From Kiritimatiellales bacterium (GTDB lineage: Bacteria; Verrucomicrobiota; Kiritimatiellia; Kiritimatiellales; Tichowtungiaceae): 64,000 bases of DNA. Positions within the stretch are counted from its first letter, which is position 1. Each line of letters starts with the position of its first letter. The translations under genes and the position numbers were made by a program. The stretch is from NCBI GenBank assembly GCA_041656295.1, contig JBBADV010000001.1, forward strand, positions 186,001 to 250,000. Direction: 5' to 3'. Of the stretch, positions 18,279 to 26,539 are shown piece after piece. Under the pieces are notes generated by a model. The model was given only the letters and a program-made list of their open reading frames with translations. It had not been told where the DNA came from and searched no databases.

Positions 18279-18716
18279 ATGAAGTTATTTATTAAACCGC
18301 ACAATGAAACCGCCCGCGAATTTTATCAGAACCACGGACACTTTCATGATGGTGACGCCGGACTGGATCTTTATGTACTGGAGGAAATGATCTTTCAGCC
18401 CGGCGAAACCAAAGCAATAAAATTCGGAATTTCCTGCGAGCCGGAAGACGGGCGCGCCTATTATCTTTTCCCGCGTTCCAGCATTTCTAAAACGCCGCTG
18501 CGCATGTCCAATTCTATTGGTTTAATCGACGGCGGGTATCGCGGTGAAATCATGGCCATGGTTGATCACATTAAAACGGAACCGTACATCGTTGAAAAAG
18601 GGCAACGGCTTTTTCAGCTCGTCGCGACAGACAGTTCACCGATTTATTATGAACTCACCGGCGAACTTTCCGCAACGACTCGCGGCACCGGCGGATTTGG
18701 AAGTACCGGAGTGTAA
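18279..18716 (+). CDS. dut: dUTP diphosphatase (dUTPase)
   Basis: A 145-aa trimeric-type dUTPase that removes dUTP and supplies dUMP. All five motifs can be seen: DAGLDLY (motif 1), PRSSISKTPLRM (2), SNSIGLIDGGYRGE with the catalytic Asp (3), VEKGQRLFQL (4) and the C-terminal RGTGGFGSTG (5). A GAGAG site precedes the ATG. A strong hairpin terminator ends the gene. Some homologues are annotated deoxycytidine triphosphate deaminase-like, but motif 5 argues for dUTPase. Confidence 0.92.
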   Translation: MKLFIKPHNETAREFYQNHGHFHDGDAGLDLYVLEEMIFQPGETKAIKFGISCEPEDGRAYYLFPRSSISKTPLRMSNSIGLIDGGYRGEIMAMVDHIKTEPYIVEKGQRLFQLVATDSSPIYYELTGELSATTRGTGGFGSTGV

Positions 18717-18775
18717 AGCAGCACACATATTTTCGGCTGGACTGATCGATTGCATTGAAAATAAACCTGTAAAAA

Positions 18776-18810
18776 AACCGGCGTTCCTATGAAACGCCGG
18801 TTCTGTTTTT
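18776..18810. terminator. Bidirectional intrinsic terminator
   Basis: A perfect 10-bp stem AACCGGCGTT / AACGCCGGTT with a 7-nt loop, followed by CTGTTTTT; an A-run precedes the stem on the other strand. It lies between the converging dut and NYN-like genes and can serve both. Confidence 0.9.
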
Positions 18811-18825
18811 CAACTGACGGGATGC

Positions 18826-19428
18826 TCAGTCGACAAGATCAATCATCTGGCTGATGGGATCGCTGCCGTTATTATTTCCGCCGTTGTCTTCCTCGTCTGT
18901 TTTGGACCATTGCTGCTGCGGTTGAGCGCCGCTTGCACTGCTATTGCGATTTTTTTTATTCCGGCGCTGATTGCGGTAGTTCCGGTTGTTTTCGTTGTTT
19001 CCGCCGTTATTTTTTCCATTGCCGGACTGCTGCTCGGTGTCATCGATCAGCTTCCGGAAAGTGGAAACGCGGAGTGTTTTACCGCCGGCACGGATGATTT
19101 TATTTTCCAGTTCGATATTCTCGGTGACGAGTACGCCGGTGCTGCCCGCCTGTCTCAGTGCGCGCAGCAGTTCTTTGGTCATTTTAGCTTCGTCGCCGGC
19201 GTAGCGGACGCGAACGCCGTCGAAGATGCGGTTATGCGGTGCTTTATCCAGTGGTTTGCCGGTCATCGCCGCAATGACCTTTATTTTTTCACGCTGTACA
19301 AGACGTGAAAGCATACGCAGGATCTGGAGTTGCTGGCGCGGCGCGGCGCGCCCGCGGACGCCTTTTGATTTCAGTATGGTGTCGACATCAACAACCAGTA
19401 CCGGTTTTGCTGTTCCGAAGAGCCCCAT
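18826..19428 (-). CDS. NYN/PIN-like protein with Asn/Arg-rich tail
   Basis: A 200-aa protein. Residues 1-125 follow the NYN (YacP-type) fold: LVVDVDTILKSK, IFDGVRVRYAG, VLVTENIELENKIIRAGGKTL. Several acidic catalytic positions seen in active NYN nucleases look replaced (AKMT where ADD is usual; TEN where TSD is usual), so nuclease activity is doubtful. Residues 130-190 are a low-complexity tail rich in Asn, Arg, Lys and Gln, ending in an acidic stretch; such tails often bind RNA. It converges on dut through a shared terminator. Family assignment is moderate; function is unknown. Confidence 0.65.
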   Translation of the reverse strand: MGLFGTAKPVLVVDVDTILKSKGVRGRAAPRQQLQILRMLSRLVQREKIKVIAAMTGKPLDKAPHNRIFDGVRVRYAGDEAKMTKELLRALRQAGSTGVLVTENIELENKIIRAGGKTLRVSTFRKLIDDTEQQSGNGKNNGGNNENNRNYRNQRRNKKNRNSSASGAQPQQQWSKTDEEDNGGNNNGSDPISQMIDLVD

Positions 19429-19653
19429 GGTTCTTCTTCCTTTCTTCTGGTTCAGGGTTACTGCGGCGCCGTTTCAATCGGACAACAGAATGGACTGGCA
19501 CCGCGCTTGTAATGTGAAGCGGGGGAAACTACCGGAGCGCCGCACACGGGGCAAGCGAAGAGTGAAACGAGTTTTCTGGAACCGTGCGGATCGCCTGCGA
19601 CTTTTAGACCTTTGACTTTTGACTCGTTTCCCACAAACCGTTAATTTGTCCGC

Positions 19654-20298
19654 ATGCAGTTTTTTCGTAAAAAAAACGTGTGGATACCAACCTGGAAAGG
19701 GTGTGTTTTAATTATCCTTGCCGGTGCCGGAGTCATGACTCTCTTTGTAAAAACACTTTATCCGTTTCTGGCGCAGAACCGGCCTCTGCCGAATGTGCCG
19801 ATTGTCGTTATCGAAGGCTGGATCAACGACGCCGCACTTGAACTTGCCACCGGAAAAATTTCTGCTGACCAAACGATCATCGTCACCGGAACGCCGCTCG
19901 ACTACGGACAGAAAATTCTGGATTTAAAAACCTATGCCGAAGTGGCCGCCGCCCGGTTAATTGAGTCCGGGATTTCACCCGAACGGGTCCTCTGTGTTTC
20001 TGCGCCGGAAACCGTGCAGGACCGAAGCTATACAACCGCCATAGCGGCGCGCGAAAAACTGGAAGAAATCAGACGGTTTGGTGAGCCGGTAAACCTCATC
20101 ACCTCCGGGCAGCATGCTCGCCGGTCATATCAGCTTTACCGTAATGTCTTTGGGAAAGAATATCCAGTGGGAGTCATCAGCATCGAACCGCCTGAATTTG
20201 ATATGCAACACTGGTACAGGCACAGCTTCGGTGTGAAAGGTGTGCTGACCGAAACGGTTTCATGGATCTACACACAAATTTTTCTGCTGACAAAATGA
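19654..20298 (+). CDS. SanA/YdcF/ElyC-like (DUF218) membrane-anchored protein
   Basis: A 214-aa protein with one N-terminal membrane helix (about residues 15-38) and a soluble domain like the DUF218 family: NVPIVVIEGWINDAALELA, QTIIVTGTP, ARLIESGISPERVLCVSAPET, TYTTAI-like segment and VNLITSGQHARRS. Members affect envelope integrity in enterobacteria, with unclear chemistry. Its stop overlaps the start of the GGDEF gene (ATGA at 20295). Upstream of its ATG is a GACTTTT-type repeat. The role in envelope biology is inference. Confidence 0.7.
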   Translation: MQFFRKKNVWIPTWKGCVLIILAGAGVMTLFVKTLYPFLAQNRPLPNVPIVVIEGWINDAALELATGKISADQTIIVTGTPLDYGQKILDLKTYAEVAAARLIESGISPERVLCVSAPETVQDRSYTTAIAAREKLEEIRRFGEPVNLITSGQHARRSYQLYRNVFGKEYPVGVISIEPPEFDMQHWYRHSFGVKGVLTETVSWIYTQIFLLTK

Positions 20299-20792
20299 AC
20301 GGACGGCTCCAGCAGCGTTTAATTGAAATCGGTGCGCCGGCAGATGTTTGCGCGCTGGCGGCCGAACTCGCTGAGCTGGCGGTGCGCGATCCGCTCACCG
20401 GACTTTATAACCGCCGGTTTTTTGATGCAGCACTTGCGCAGAATATTGAAATCGCCCGCCGGTACGACCGTCCGCTCAGTCTCGTTTTGTTCGATATTAA
20501 TAAACTAAAACAGATCAACGACACACAAGGACACACCGCCGGTGACGCCGTTCTCAAAACTTTTGCCGGAATTTTAAAACAGACTGCACGCAAAGCGGAT
20601 ATTGTCTGCCGGATCGGCGGCGATGAATTCGCCGCAATTCTGCCCGAAACCGGCAAAGCCGCCGCCGGCAAATTTGTCGACCGGTTTTTGGCGGCGTTAA
20701 ACAACGAATCACTTTCCGCCGCCGCCGGCATTGCCGAGCTTCCTTCTGAAAATCTTTTGGCCGCCGCCGCTGCCGGACTTATAAAAGGATAG
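20295..20792 (+). CDS. GGDEF domain protein (diguanylate cyclase)
   Basis: A 165-aa soluble protein, almost only a GGDEF domain: RDPLTGLYNRRFFDAAL opens it, FDINKLKQINDTQGHTAGD carries the metal/substrate residues, and the active-site loop is an exact GGDEF. The inhibitory site RXXD (RKAD, five residues before GGDEF) is present, so product inhibition is expected. The C-terminus is short: the usual ALYXAKXXGRN helix is replaced by AAGLIKG and a stop. The ATG at 20295 overlaps the upstream stop and was preferred over an earlier in-frame ATG at 20262. There is no sensor domain, so the input must come from a partner. Confidence 0.88.
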   Translation: MNGRLQQRLIEIGAPADVCALAAELAELAVRDPLTGLYNRRFFDAALAQNIEIARRYDRPLSLVLFDINKLKQINDTQGHTAGDAVLKTFAGILKQTARKADIVCRIGGDEFAAILPETGKAAAGKFVDRFLAALNNESLSAAAGIAELPSENLLAAAAAGLIKG

Positions 20793-20821
20793 GGCGGGTT
20801 TTCGCCGATCCGCAATTTTGT

Positions 20822-22258
20822 TTATGCGATTTCAAACCGCGCGACGGATTCAACGTGGTTGGTTTGCGGGAATAAATCTACCGGCACGGTGCGAACGAGT
20901 TTGTAGAGTCCGTTTTCGCATAGCAGTGCCCCGTCGCGTGCGAGTGACGCCGGATTGCAGCTCACATAAATAATCACCGGCGGCGCGAGTTCGCGCAGCA
21001 TGGCTACAGCTTTGGCATGCATTCCGGCGCGCGGAGGATCGGTAATGACAACATCCGGCAGGCCGAAGTTTTCAAGTTCAGTGCGAATGCTGCCGAAATG
21101 CATCAAGTCCATCTGCCGGAATTCACAGTTTGTCGCGCCGTGTTCAGCCGCATTTTTTTGGGCGTCGGTCACGGCGCTTTCAACGAGTTCAATTCCCAGT
21201 ACGCGCGCGCAATGTCTGGATGCAAACAGCGCAATAGAACCGGTGCCGCAAAACAGATCATACACGGTTTCTGTACCGGTGAATTCGGCGGCGGTAAGAA
21301 TTTCATGATACAGTTTTTCCGCCTGCACCGTGTTGGTTTGAAAAAATGAATTCGGCGAAATGCGATAGGTATATTCACCGAGCCGGTCTGTGATGGTTCC
21401 GGCGCCGTACATCACAAATTCCTGTTCACCAAAAGCCACCAGATTTTTGCGTGCAGTGATGGCATTTACAAAGGTTGTTAATTTATCGTCGAGCGTACTG
21501 CGCAACCCGGCGGCGAGCTCTTTCATCAGTGCCGGTTCGTGTGTTGACGTGATCAAATTTACCATCAGTTCGCCGGTGCGTACGCCGCGCCGGATAACCA
21601 GGTTGCGCAGAAATCCTTCGTGCGTGAAGGTGGAATATACCGGCAGTGTGTGTTTGCGGCAAAACCGGCGCACCGTTTCTACCGCAAGATTCATCTCTTC
21701 GGACGCAAGATCGCAGTGATCAATATCAATCACTTTCGAAAAACATCCCGGTGCATGAAAGCCGAGCGCAAAATCTGCCGGCTTGCGCAACTGTTCCGCC
21801 GGAAGTTTTATTTCGTCCGGCAGCAGATAGCGCTGATCGGTGAAATCCATATCAATTTTATTGCGGTAGCCGTAAATTTCCGGCGCCGGGATACAATCGG
21901 TTACAGCCGGATTTTCAAAACCGCCGAGATGTTCAAGCGCGTCAACCACCTGCTTGCGCTTAATGCGCACCTGTTCGGCATAGTCGAGATGCTGCCATTT
22001 GCAGCCTCCGCAAACGCCGGAATATTCACAGCGCGATGTCGTCCGGCGCGGTGACGGCAATACAACGCCGGTTAACCGCGCCACCAGATAACGCTTTTTA
22101 ATTTTAATAATTTGCGCCCGAACAACATCGCCGACCGCCGCCGGCCCTTCCACAAAAATACGGATTCCATCCGGCAGTGTTCCAACACACCGGTTTTTAT
22201 CCGCCGTGTCGAAAATCTCTACTTCAACGATCTCGCCTTTTTTCGCCATACCCGTCAA
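20822..22258 (-). CDS. rlmD: 23S rRNA (uracil-5-)-methyltransferase, RlmD/RumA family
   Basis: A 478-aa RNA m5U methyltransferase. The N-terminal TRAM domain spans about residues 1-65. A [4Fe-4S] cysteine set lies in CEYSGVCGGCKWQH plus a later Cys in DIDHCDLASE. The SAM site is YDLFCGTGSIALF, followed by DPPRAGMH and the catalytic VSCNPASLARD. Specificity for U1939 (RlmD) versus other positions cannot be read from sequence. ATG 22249 is an alternative start. It is divergent from the NERD gene. Confidence 0.9.
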   Translation of the reverse strand: MTGMAKKGEIVEVEIFDTADKNRCVGTLPDGIRIFVEGPAAVGDVVRAQIIKIKKRYLVARLTGVVLPSPRRTTSRCEYSGVCGGCKWQHLDYAEQVRIKRKQVVDALEHLGGFENPAVTDCIPAPEIYGYRNKIDMDFTDQRYLLPDEIKLPAEQLRKPADFALGFHAPGCFSKVIDIDHCDLASEEMNLAVETVRRFCRKHTLPVYSTFTHEGFLRNLVIRRGVRTGELMVNLITSTHEPALMKELAAGLRSTLDDKLTTFVNAITARKNLVAFGEQEFVMYGAGTITDRLGEYTYRISPNSFFQTNTVQAEKLYHEILTAAEFTGTETVYDLFCGTGSIALFASRHCARVLGIELVESAVTDAQKNAAEHGATNCEFRQMDLMHFGSIRTELENFGLPDVVITDPPRAGMHAKAVAMLRELAPPVIIYVSCNPASLARDGALLCENGLYKLVRTVPVDLFPQTNHVESVARFEIA

Positions 22259-22403
22259 ATCCTCGCAAACAATCCGCAGCGCATCCAGCAGAAGATCATC
22301 AAGACCGTTTAAAAATTAATTCCGCATTTTTCGTATATTCTGTGGTTCAACTTCACGTTTCTTCAATTTACAGCGCCGCAAAGCTCAGTTACAATCCACC
22401 ATT

Positions 22404-23129
22404 ATGAATACAGAAAAACCGCTTGAACGCTTTGCGAAAACCTACGGCATACCGGGACAGAGTCCGCGTACGCTCGGCCCGCTGCGCGTTTTCTGGCCGC
22501 TCGCGCCGTTCTGTTTTGTCGCCGGCTGGCTTCTGCATGCCGCACTGCCGTACCCGTATCTCTCCACGTCACAGGCCGGTATCCTGTTCATCCTGCTTGC
22601 GGCGGCGCTCGCGCTGTTTTCATTCTGGAGCGCACACCGGCTGCGCAGTTTTATTAAAGGCGCTGAAGGTGAAGAAACCGTTGCGCGCACGCTCGCTGTT
22701 CTGCCCGCAAACTGCACCGTGTTCAACGATCTGCAGTTTGACGATGGCACATCGTTCGATCATATCGTCGTTTCGCCATCCGGCGTGTTCGTTATCGAAA
22801 CCAAAAACTGGAGCGGCGAAATCACCTTCCAAAACGGACAGGTTCTCTGTAACGGCCGCATGCCGAGCCGTCCGCCGATCAAACAGGTGAAAGAAGCTGC
22901 CGCCGCGCTTGAAGAATATCTCGTCTCCGCGAACTGTGCTGCGCCGGTACGCGCTGTCATCTGCTTTGTAGGCAATCAGCTTCACGGCGGATTCGATAAC
23001 ATCGGCGGTGTGCGTATCTGCAATGAAAATAATCTATTATCACTTTTTGAAAACCCGCTCGAAGAACCTCTGCCTGCCGGCACGCTCGGTATGATTTCCG
23101 GGGAACTCGCGAGAATTGCGGAGAAATAA
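22404..23129 (+). CDS. NERD-domain membrane protein
   Basis: A 241-aa protein with two hydrophobic helices (about residues 28-50 and 54-74) and a NERD domain: KGAEGEETVARTLAVLP, VFNDLQFDDGTSFDHIVVSPSG and VFVIETKNWSGEI. The E, D and the ETK triad are the nuclease-like residues of the family. NERD proteins are predicted nucleases; cellular function is mostly unknown. The stop is followed at once by a dispersed hairpin repeat (23138-23268). It stands alone between unrelated genes. Confidence 0.85.
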   Translation: MNTEKPLERFAKTYGIPGQSPRTLGPLRVFWPLAPFCFVAGWLLHAALPYPYLSTSQAGILFILLAAALALFSFWSAHRLRSFIKGAEGEETVARTLAVLPANCTVFNDLQFDDGTSFDHIVVSPSGVFVIETKNWSGEITFQNGQVLCNGRMPSRPPIKQVKEAAAALEEYLVSANCAAPVRAVICFVGNQLHGGFDNIGGVRICNENNLLSLFENPLEEPLPAGTLGMISGELARIAEK

Positions 23130-23137
23130 AATTGATA

Positions 23138-23268
23138 AACCGCGGGTAACGCAGATGGAAACGGATAGAAAAAATTGGCGGATCACCGGCCCGGCGACCA
23201 CGGACAGCGAGGCTGCTGTCCCTCCAGTTTACAAACATTATCCATTTATATCCGTTTAATCCGCGGTT
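23138..23268. repeat. Dispersed AACCGCGG-type intergenic inverted repeat, copy with an inner hairpin
   Basis: A left arm at 23138-23167 beginning AACCGCGGGTAACGCAGATG and a right arm at 23239-23268 ending TAATCCGCGGTT are roughly complementary. The spacer holds another hairpin, GGACAGC-GAG-GCTGCTGTCC. Related copies lie near 23880, 45937-45997, 47371-47490 and 55415-55450. Confidence 0.7.
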
Positions 23269-23309
23269 GAAATTATTTGGCATAAACAAAAACTGAAAAG
23301 GAGACGACG

Positions 23310-23852
23310 ATGCGCACATTAATTCCTATTGCCGACGGTTGCGAAGAGATGGAAGCCGTGATTGTTACTGATATTCTGCGGCGTGCAAAATGGGATGTGG
23401 TACTCGCCGGAATCAGCGGCGACGATCCGGTTACGGCGTCGCGCGGTGTTGTGCTGATTCCCGACGCGCAGTGGGATGAACTGGTATTGATGGATTTCGA
23501 TCTGATTGTGCTGCCCGGCGGACTCGAAGGAACGGATGCTCTGTGCAAACATGACGGTGTACAGGAAACGCTGCGAGTATTTGATGTCGCAGAAAAATGG
23601 ATTGCCGCTATTTGTGCCGCGCCGCTGGCACTGCACACCGCCGGCGTACTGGAAGACCGTGTGTTCACCTGCTATCCCGGCATTGAAAAAGAGATGGGGC
23701 GCACTGACCGGTCGGATGATCTTGTTGTTATAGATCAGAATATTATCACCAGCCAGGGCCCCGGTACGGCCTTTGATTTTGCGCTCGCACTGATTGAAAA
23801 AATCGACAGCGCCGAAGCCGCCGACGCCGTTCGTGCCGGTTTATTATATTAA
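23310..23852 (+). CDS. DJ-1/PfpI family protein
   Basis: A 180-aa glutamine-amidotransferase-like protein of the DJ-1/YajL type. The conserved Glu lies in GCEEMEA (residues 10-16), the oxidation-sensitive nucleophile Cys102 in IAAICAAPLALHTAGVL, and the partner stretch is TSQGPGTAFDFALALIE. In studied members it acts in protein quality control or deglycation, with debate on the chemistry. GGAGACGACG precedes the ATG. Repeats flank it on both sides. Confidence 0.9.
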   Translation: MRTLIPIADGCEEMEAVIVTDILRRAKWDVVLAGISGDDPVTASRGVVLIPDAQWDELVLMDFDLIVLPGGLEGTDALCKHDGVQETLRVFDVAEKWIAAICAAPLALHTAGVLEDRVFTCYPGIEKEMGRTDRSDDLVVIDQNIITSQGPGTAFDFALALIEKIDSAEAADAVRAGLLY

Positions 23853-23879
23853 AAATACATTTTTCTTAACATTGATGAA

Positions 23880-24070
23880 TTAACCACGGATGTAAACGGA
23901 TTTTTACAAAGAGGTAACGGAGGCGAACGAAGATAGGATTTCCTGGCAGAAGATTGCAAAGCGCGCAAAAAAATCAGGTGCAGATGAAAATTATAGAGCA
24001 TAGAATTTGAATACTTCTTTGCGTTCCTTTGAGCCCTTCTGTTAAAAAATTCATCCGTATTAAGTGAATA
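23880..24070. repeat. Degenerate copies of the dispersed intergenic repeats
   Basis: The gap before queH begins with AACCACGGATGTAAACGGAT (the left arm of the repeat also seen at 23138) and later has CTTTGCGTTCCTTTGAGCCC, resembling the right arm of another variant near 51295. The arms no longer pair well. No gene is seen here. Confidence 0.5.
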
Positions 24071-24082
24071 GATGCAAAAAGA

Positions 24083-24598
24083 ATGAGTTCAATTTTATTA
24101 CATACCTGTTGTGCTCCGTGTGCGGCGCCGGCGGCGGAACGGCTGATGCTGGACGGCAGGCAGGTTGTTCTTTATTTCAGTAATTTTAATATTTTTCCTG
24201 AAACGGAATACCAGAAGCGTCTCGCACATGCCCGTAAACTGGCACAGGCGATGGATCTGATCATCGAAGAAGATCAGTACGATCACTCCGAATGGCTGAA
24301 ACACGTTCACGGGCTTGAAAACGAACCCGAAAAAGGCGAACGCTGCCGGAAATGTTTTGAATTCAGTTTAACGCGCACGAATCAAATGGCGGAGCGGTTA
24401 AAAATTCCAGCGTTTGCTACTACGCTGACACTCAGTCCGCATAAAGTTTCGCGCATGATTTTTGAAACCGGAGCACGGTTCCCGCGGTTTGTTCCTATCG
24501 ATTTTAAGAAGCAGGGCGGGTTTCTGCGCAGCATCGAATTGTGTGAAACATACGATCTTTACCGGCAGTCCTACTGCGGTTGTGAATTTTCTCAATAA
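24083..24598 (+). CDS. queH: Epoxyqueuosine reductase QueH (DUF208)
   Basis: A 171-aa enzyme that reduces epoxyqueuosine to queuosine in tRNA wobble positions, the non-homologous alternative to QueG. The signature cysteines are CCAPC near the N-terminus, the RCRKCFEFSL pair in the middle and YCGCEF at the end; together they bind a 4Fe-4S cluster plus a second metal in the crystal-studied homologue (established). HDS-like substrate motif TTLTLSPHK is present. Length fits the shorter family members. No other queuosine gene is nearby. Confidence 0.9.
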   Translation: MSSILLHTCCAPCAAPAAERLMLDGRQVVLYFSNFNIFPETEYQKRLAHARKLAQAMDLIIEEDQYDHSEWLKHVHGLENEPEKGERCRKCFEFSLTRTNQMAERLKIPAFATTLTLSPHKVSRMIFETGARFPRFVPIDFKKQGGFLRSIELCETYDLYRQSYCGCEFSQ

Positions 24599-24839
24599 AT
24601 GCTTCACCGTTGGTATCTCGCGATATTACCGCGGTAAATTCGGAATCGTGCTGGAAGCGGGAAGCATTTTCTGGATTGATGGACCGGATACAAATCACTA
24701 GATTTAGTATAAAGAAATCAGAAATAACAACAGCGCGAGTAATTGAGTGAAAAAATAATCGTATGATTAAATGCATCTGCGGGCGGATTTTTCCACCGCA
24801 CACAGTGTTAAATCATCAAATTCCATGCTTTGACCGCCT

Positions 24840-25523
24840 ATGAAAAACGACCCGCAATTTGATTTTTGGTACGCCGTAAACAACACGGAAGTTGTTTCGC
24901 TGCCGGACCGCCGTTTGGAAACATTTGGCACGACACTGGTGAACTATCACCTCGTCAGCGAGCTGATGGATTCGGTGGATAAAGTCCGCGTGCGCGAAGG
25001 AAAATTAAAAGCCTTCCGCCCGGGAATTATTACACCGGCCTCTATCGCCGACAGCATGCTGGAGGGATTTGGCGAAGAGGCACAGGAATATGCCAACTGG
25101 CTGCGGAACCACGCCGCAGATATGCAGATTCTAAAATACGGGTTTAAAATCCAGAAAGAAAACATCAACGATTATATTCTGACGGATTCACTGCCGGCAG
25201 TTGTGACGCGCGTTAAAACGGACGTGGCTGCGCGCGATAATCCGCTGGACGCAGTGCTGGTTGGCGTTGACCGGCCGTGGGAAGTCTGCCTGCTTAAACT
25301 GATGGTCGAGCTGGTGCAGCAGTCGGCCCCGGGAAACATACAGGATATTCACCAGCGGCAGCGCGATCAGAAAGCAACCCTGCACCTCGAAATCGAAAAC
25401 GCATTTCTGAACGCCTCCCGCGATGCATCGCAGCTTCCGCATTTGGCGGATTTATTGAAACGTCACGGACTGTTCAAACGCTATGAAGACCGCTTTTTTG
25501 CCACCGTACGCTCTGCAAAATAA
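24840..25523 (+). CDS. Conserved-looking hypothetical protein
   Basis: A 227-aa soluble, mostly helical protein I do not recognise. It starts with a short beta-like part (FDFWYAVNNTEVVSLPDR, FGTTLVNYHLVSELMD) followed by charged helices; there is no signal peptide or membrane helix. PASIADSMLEGFGEEAQEYANWL and VLVGVDRPWEVCLLKLMVELV are its most distinctive segments. It lies alone between queH and tyrA with about 100 bp on the downstream side. Codon use resembles neighbouring core genes, so it is probably a real gene. No function is proposed. Confidence 0.7.
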   Translation: MKNDPQFDFWYAVNNTEVVSLPDRRLETFGTTLVNYHLVSELMDSVDKVRVREGKLKAFRPGIITPASIADSMLEGFGEEAQEYANWLRNHAADMQILKYGFKIQKENINDYILTDSLPAVVTRVKTDVAARDNPLDAVLVGVDRPWEVCLLKLMVELVQQSAPGNIQDIHQRQRDQKATLHLEIENAFLNASRDASQLPHLADLLKRHGLFKRYEDRFFATVRSAK

Positions 25524-25625
25524 TTTGCAGTCGCATCAAGGCTCACGGACCGGTATGTGCAAAATGAATTGTTCCGGATCAATGTTTCTGAGAAGCTTCA
25601 TCGTTCAATTCTGGGAAACAGTTGT

Positions 25626-26474
25626 ATGAACACAATCGCAATTATCGGCGCCGGAATGATGGGCGCATCGCTGGGGCTGGCGTTGAAGAAACGCGGTGTA
25701 CCGGTGCGTATTCACGCCTTTGCACGCCGCGCCGAAGCGCGCACACAACTGCTAGCGTGCAGTGCCGCTGATAGCGTTTTTGACTCCGCACCAGCGGCAG
25801 TTAAAAACGCAAATATAGTTGTTTTTTGTGCGCCGGTGCTCTCGATCCCGGCGCTCGTTAAAGAGTGCCGCACCGCATTGTCTGCCGGTGCAATTTTAAC
25901 CGACGTCGGCAGCACCAAATCCTGTTTGCATCAATTAATTCCAGCCGCGCTCACCGGCCGGAACGATCTCCACTATATCGGTTCGCATCCGGTTTGCGGA
26001 TCGGAACAGCAGGGTGTTAACGCCGGCGATGCTGATTTATTTGCCGGTGCGCTGACGATTGTTACACCGGATAACGCCGCGCCGGAACACATAGAAAAGG
26101 TCATCGCACTGTGGAAGTCCACCGGGTCAAAAACCGTTACAATGAGCGCGGATAAACACGATGAAATCCTCGCCGCAACCAGTCATCTGCCGCATGTGAC
26201 GGCAGCGGCGCTGGTGCTCACCGCAAACGCCGCCGGGGAATTTGCCGGCAGCGGATTCCGCGATACAACACGTGTCGCCGGCGGTGCACCGCAGATTTGG
26301 AGCGATATTGTGCGTACCAATACGCCGCCCCTGAAAAATGTACTCGCCGAATTGCGCCGGAATCTGGATGCATTTGAGCAGCTGCTCGATTCCGGCGATG
26401 AAGAAAAAATTACGGCCTGGTTTGCCGCTGCACGTGAAAAACGGAATAAATTATTAATCCCGAATGAACACTAA
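25626..26474 (+). CDS. tyrA: Prephenate/arogenate dehydrogenase
   Basis: A 282-aa NAD(P)-dependent dehydrogenase in tyrosine synthesis. The dinucleotide motif IAIIGAGMMGASLGLALKKR opens the protein; DVGSTK and GSHPVCGSEQQGV (catalytic His and substrate residues) and the conserved H of ATSHLPHVTAAAL follow. The frame is open from 25557, but the ATG at 25626 puts the Rossmann motif at the start as in the family. It has no chorismate mutase or ACT domain. aroA follows 65 bp later on the same strand, so aromatic synthesis genes cluster here. Confidence 0.92.
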   Translation: MNTIAIIGAGMMGASLGLALKKRGVPVRIHAFARRAEARTQLLACSAADSVFDSAPAAVKNANIVVFCAPVLSIPALVKECRTALSAGAILTDVGSTKSCLHQLIPAALTGRNDLHYIGSHPVCGSEQQGVNAGDADLFAGALTIVTPDNAAPEHIEKVIALWKSTGSKTVTMSADKHDEILAATSHLPHVTAAALVLTANAAGEFAGSGFRDTTRVAGGAPQIWSDIVRTNTPPLKNVLAELRRNLDAFEQLLDSGDEEKITAWFAAAREKRNKLLIPNEH

Positions 26475-26539
26475 TTAGAGATGGTAACATCAAAATATAT
26501 TATCAGTAACTGATTCGTGAAAGGGAGTGGCTGGAGTAA

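Noticed and set aside
24624..24635. Palindrome TTACCGCGGTAA after queH
   Set aside because: Perfect but short, with no second copy and no promoter beside it.
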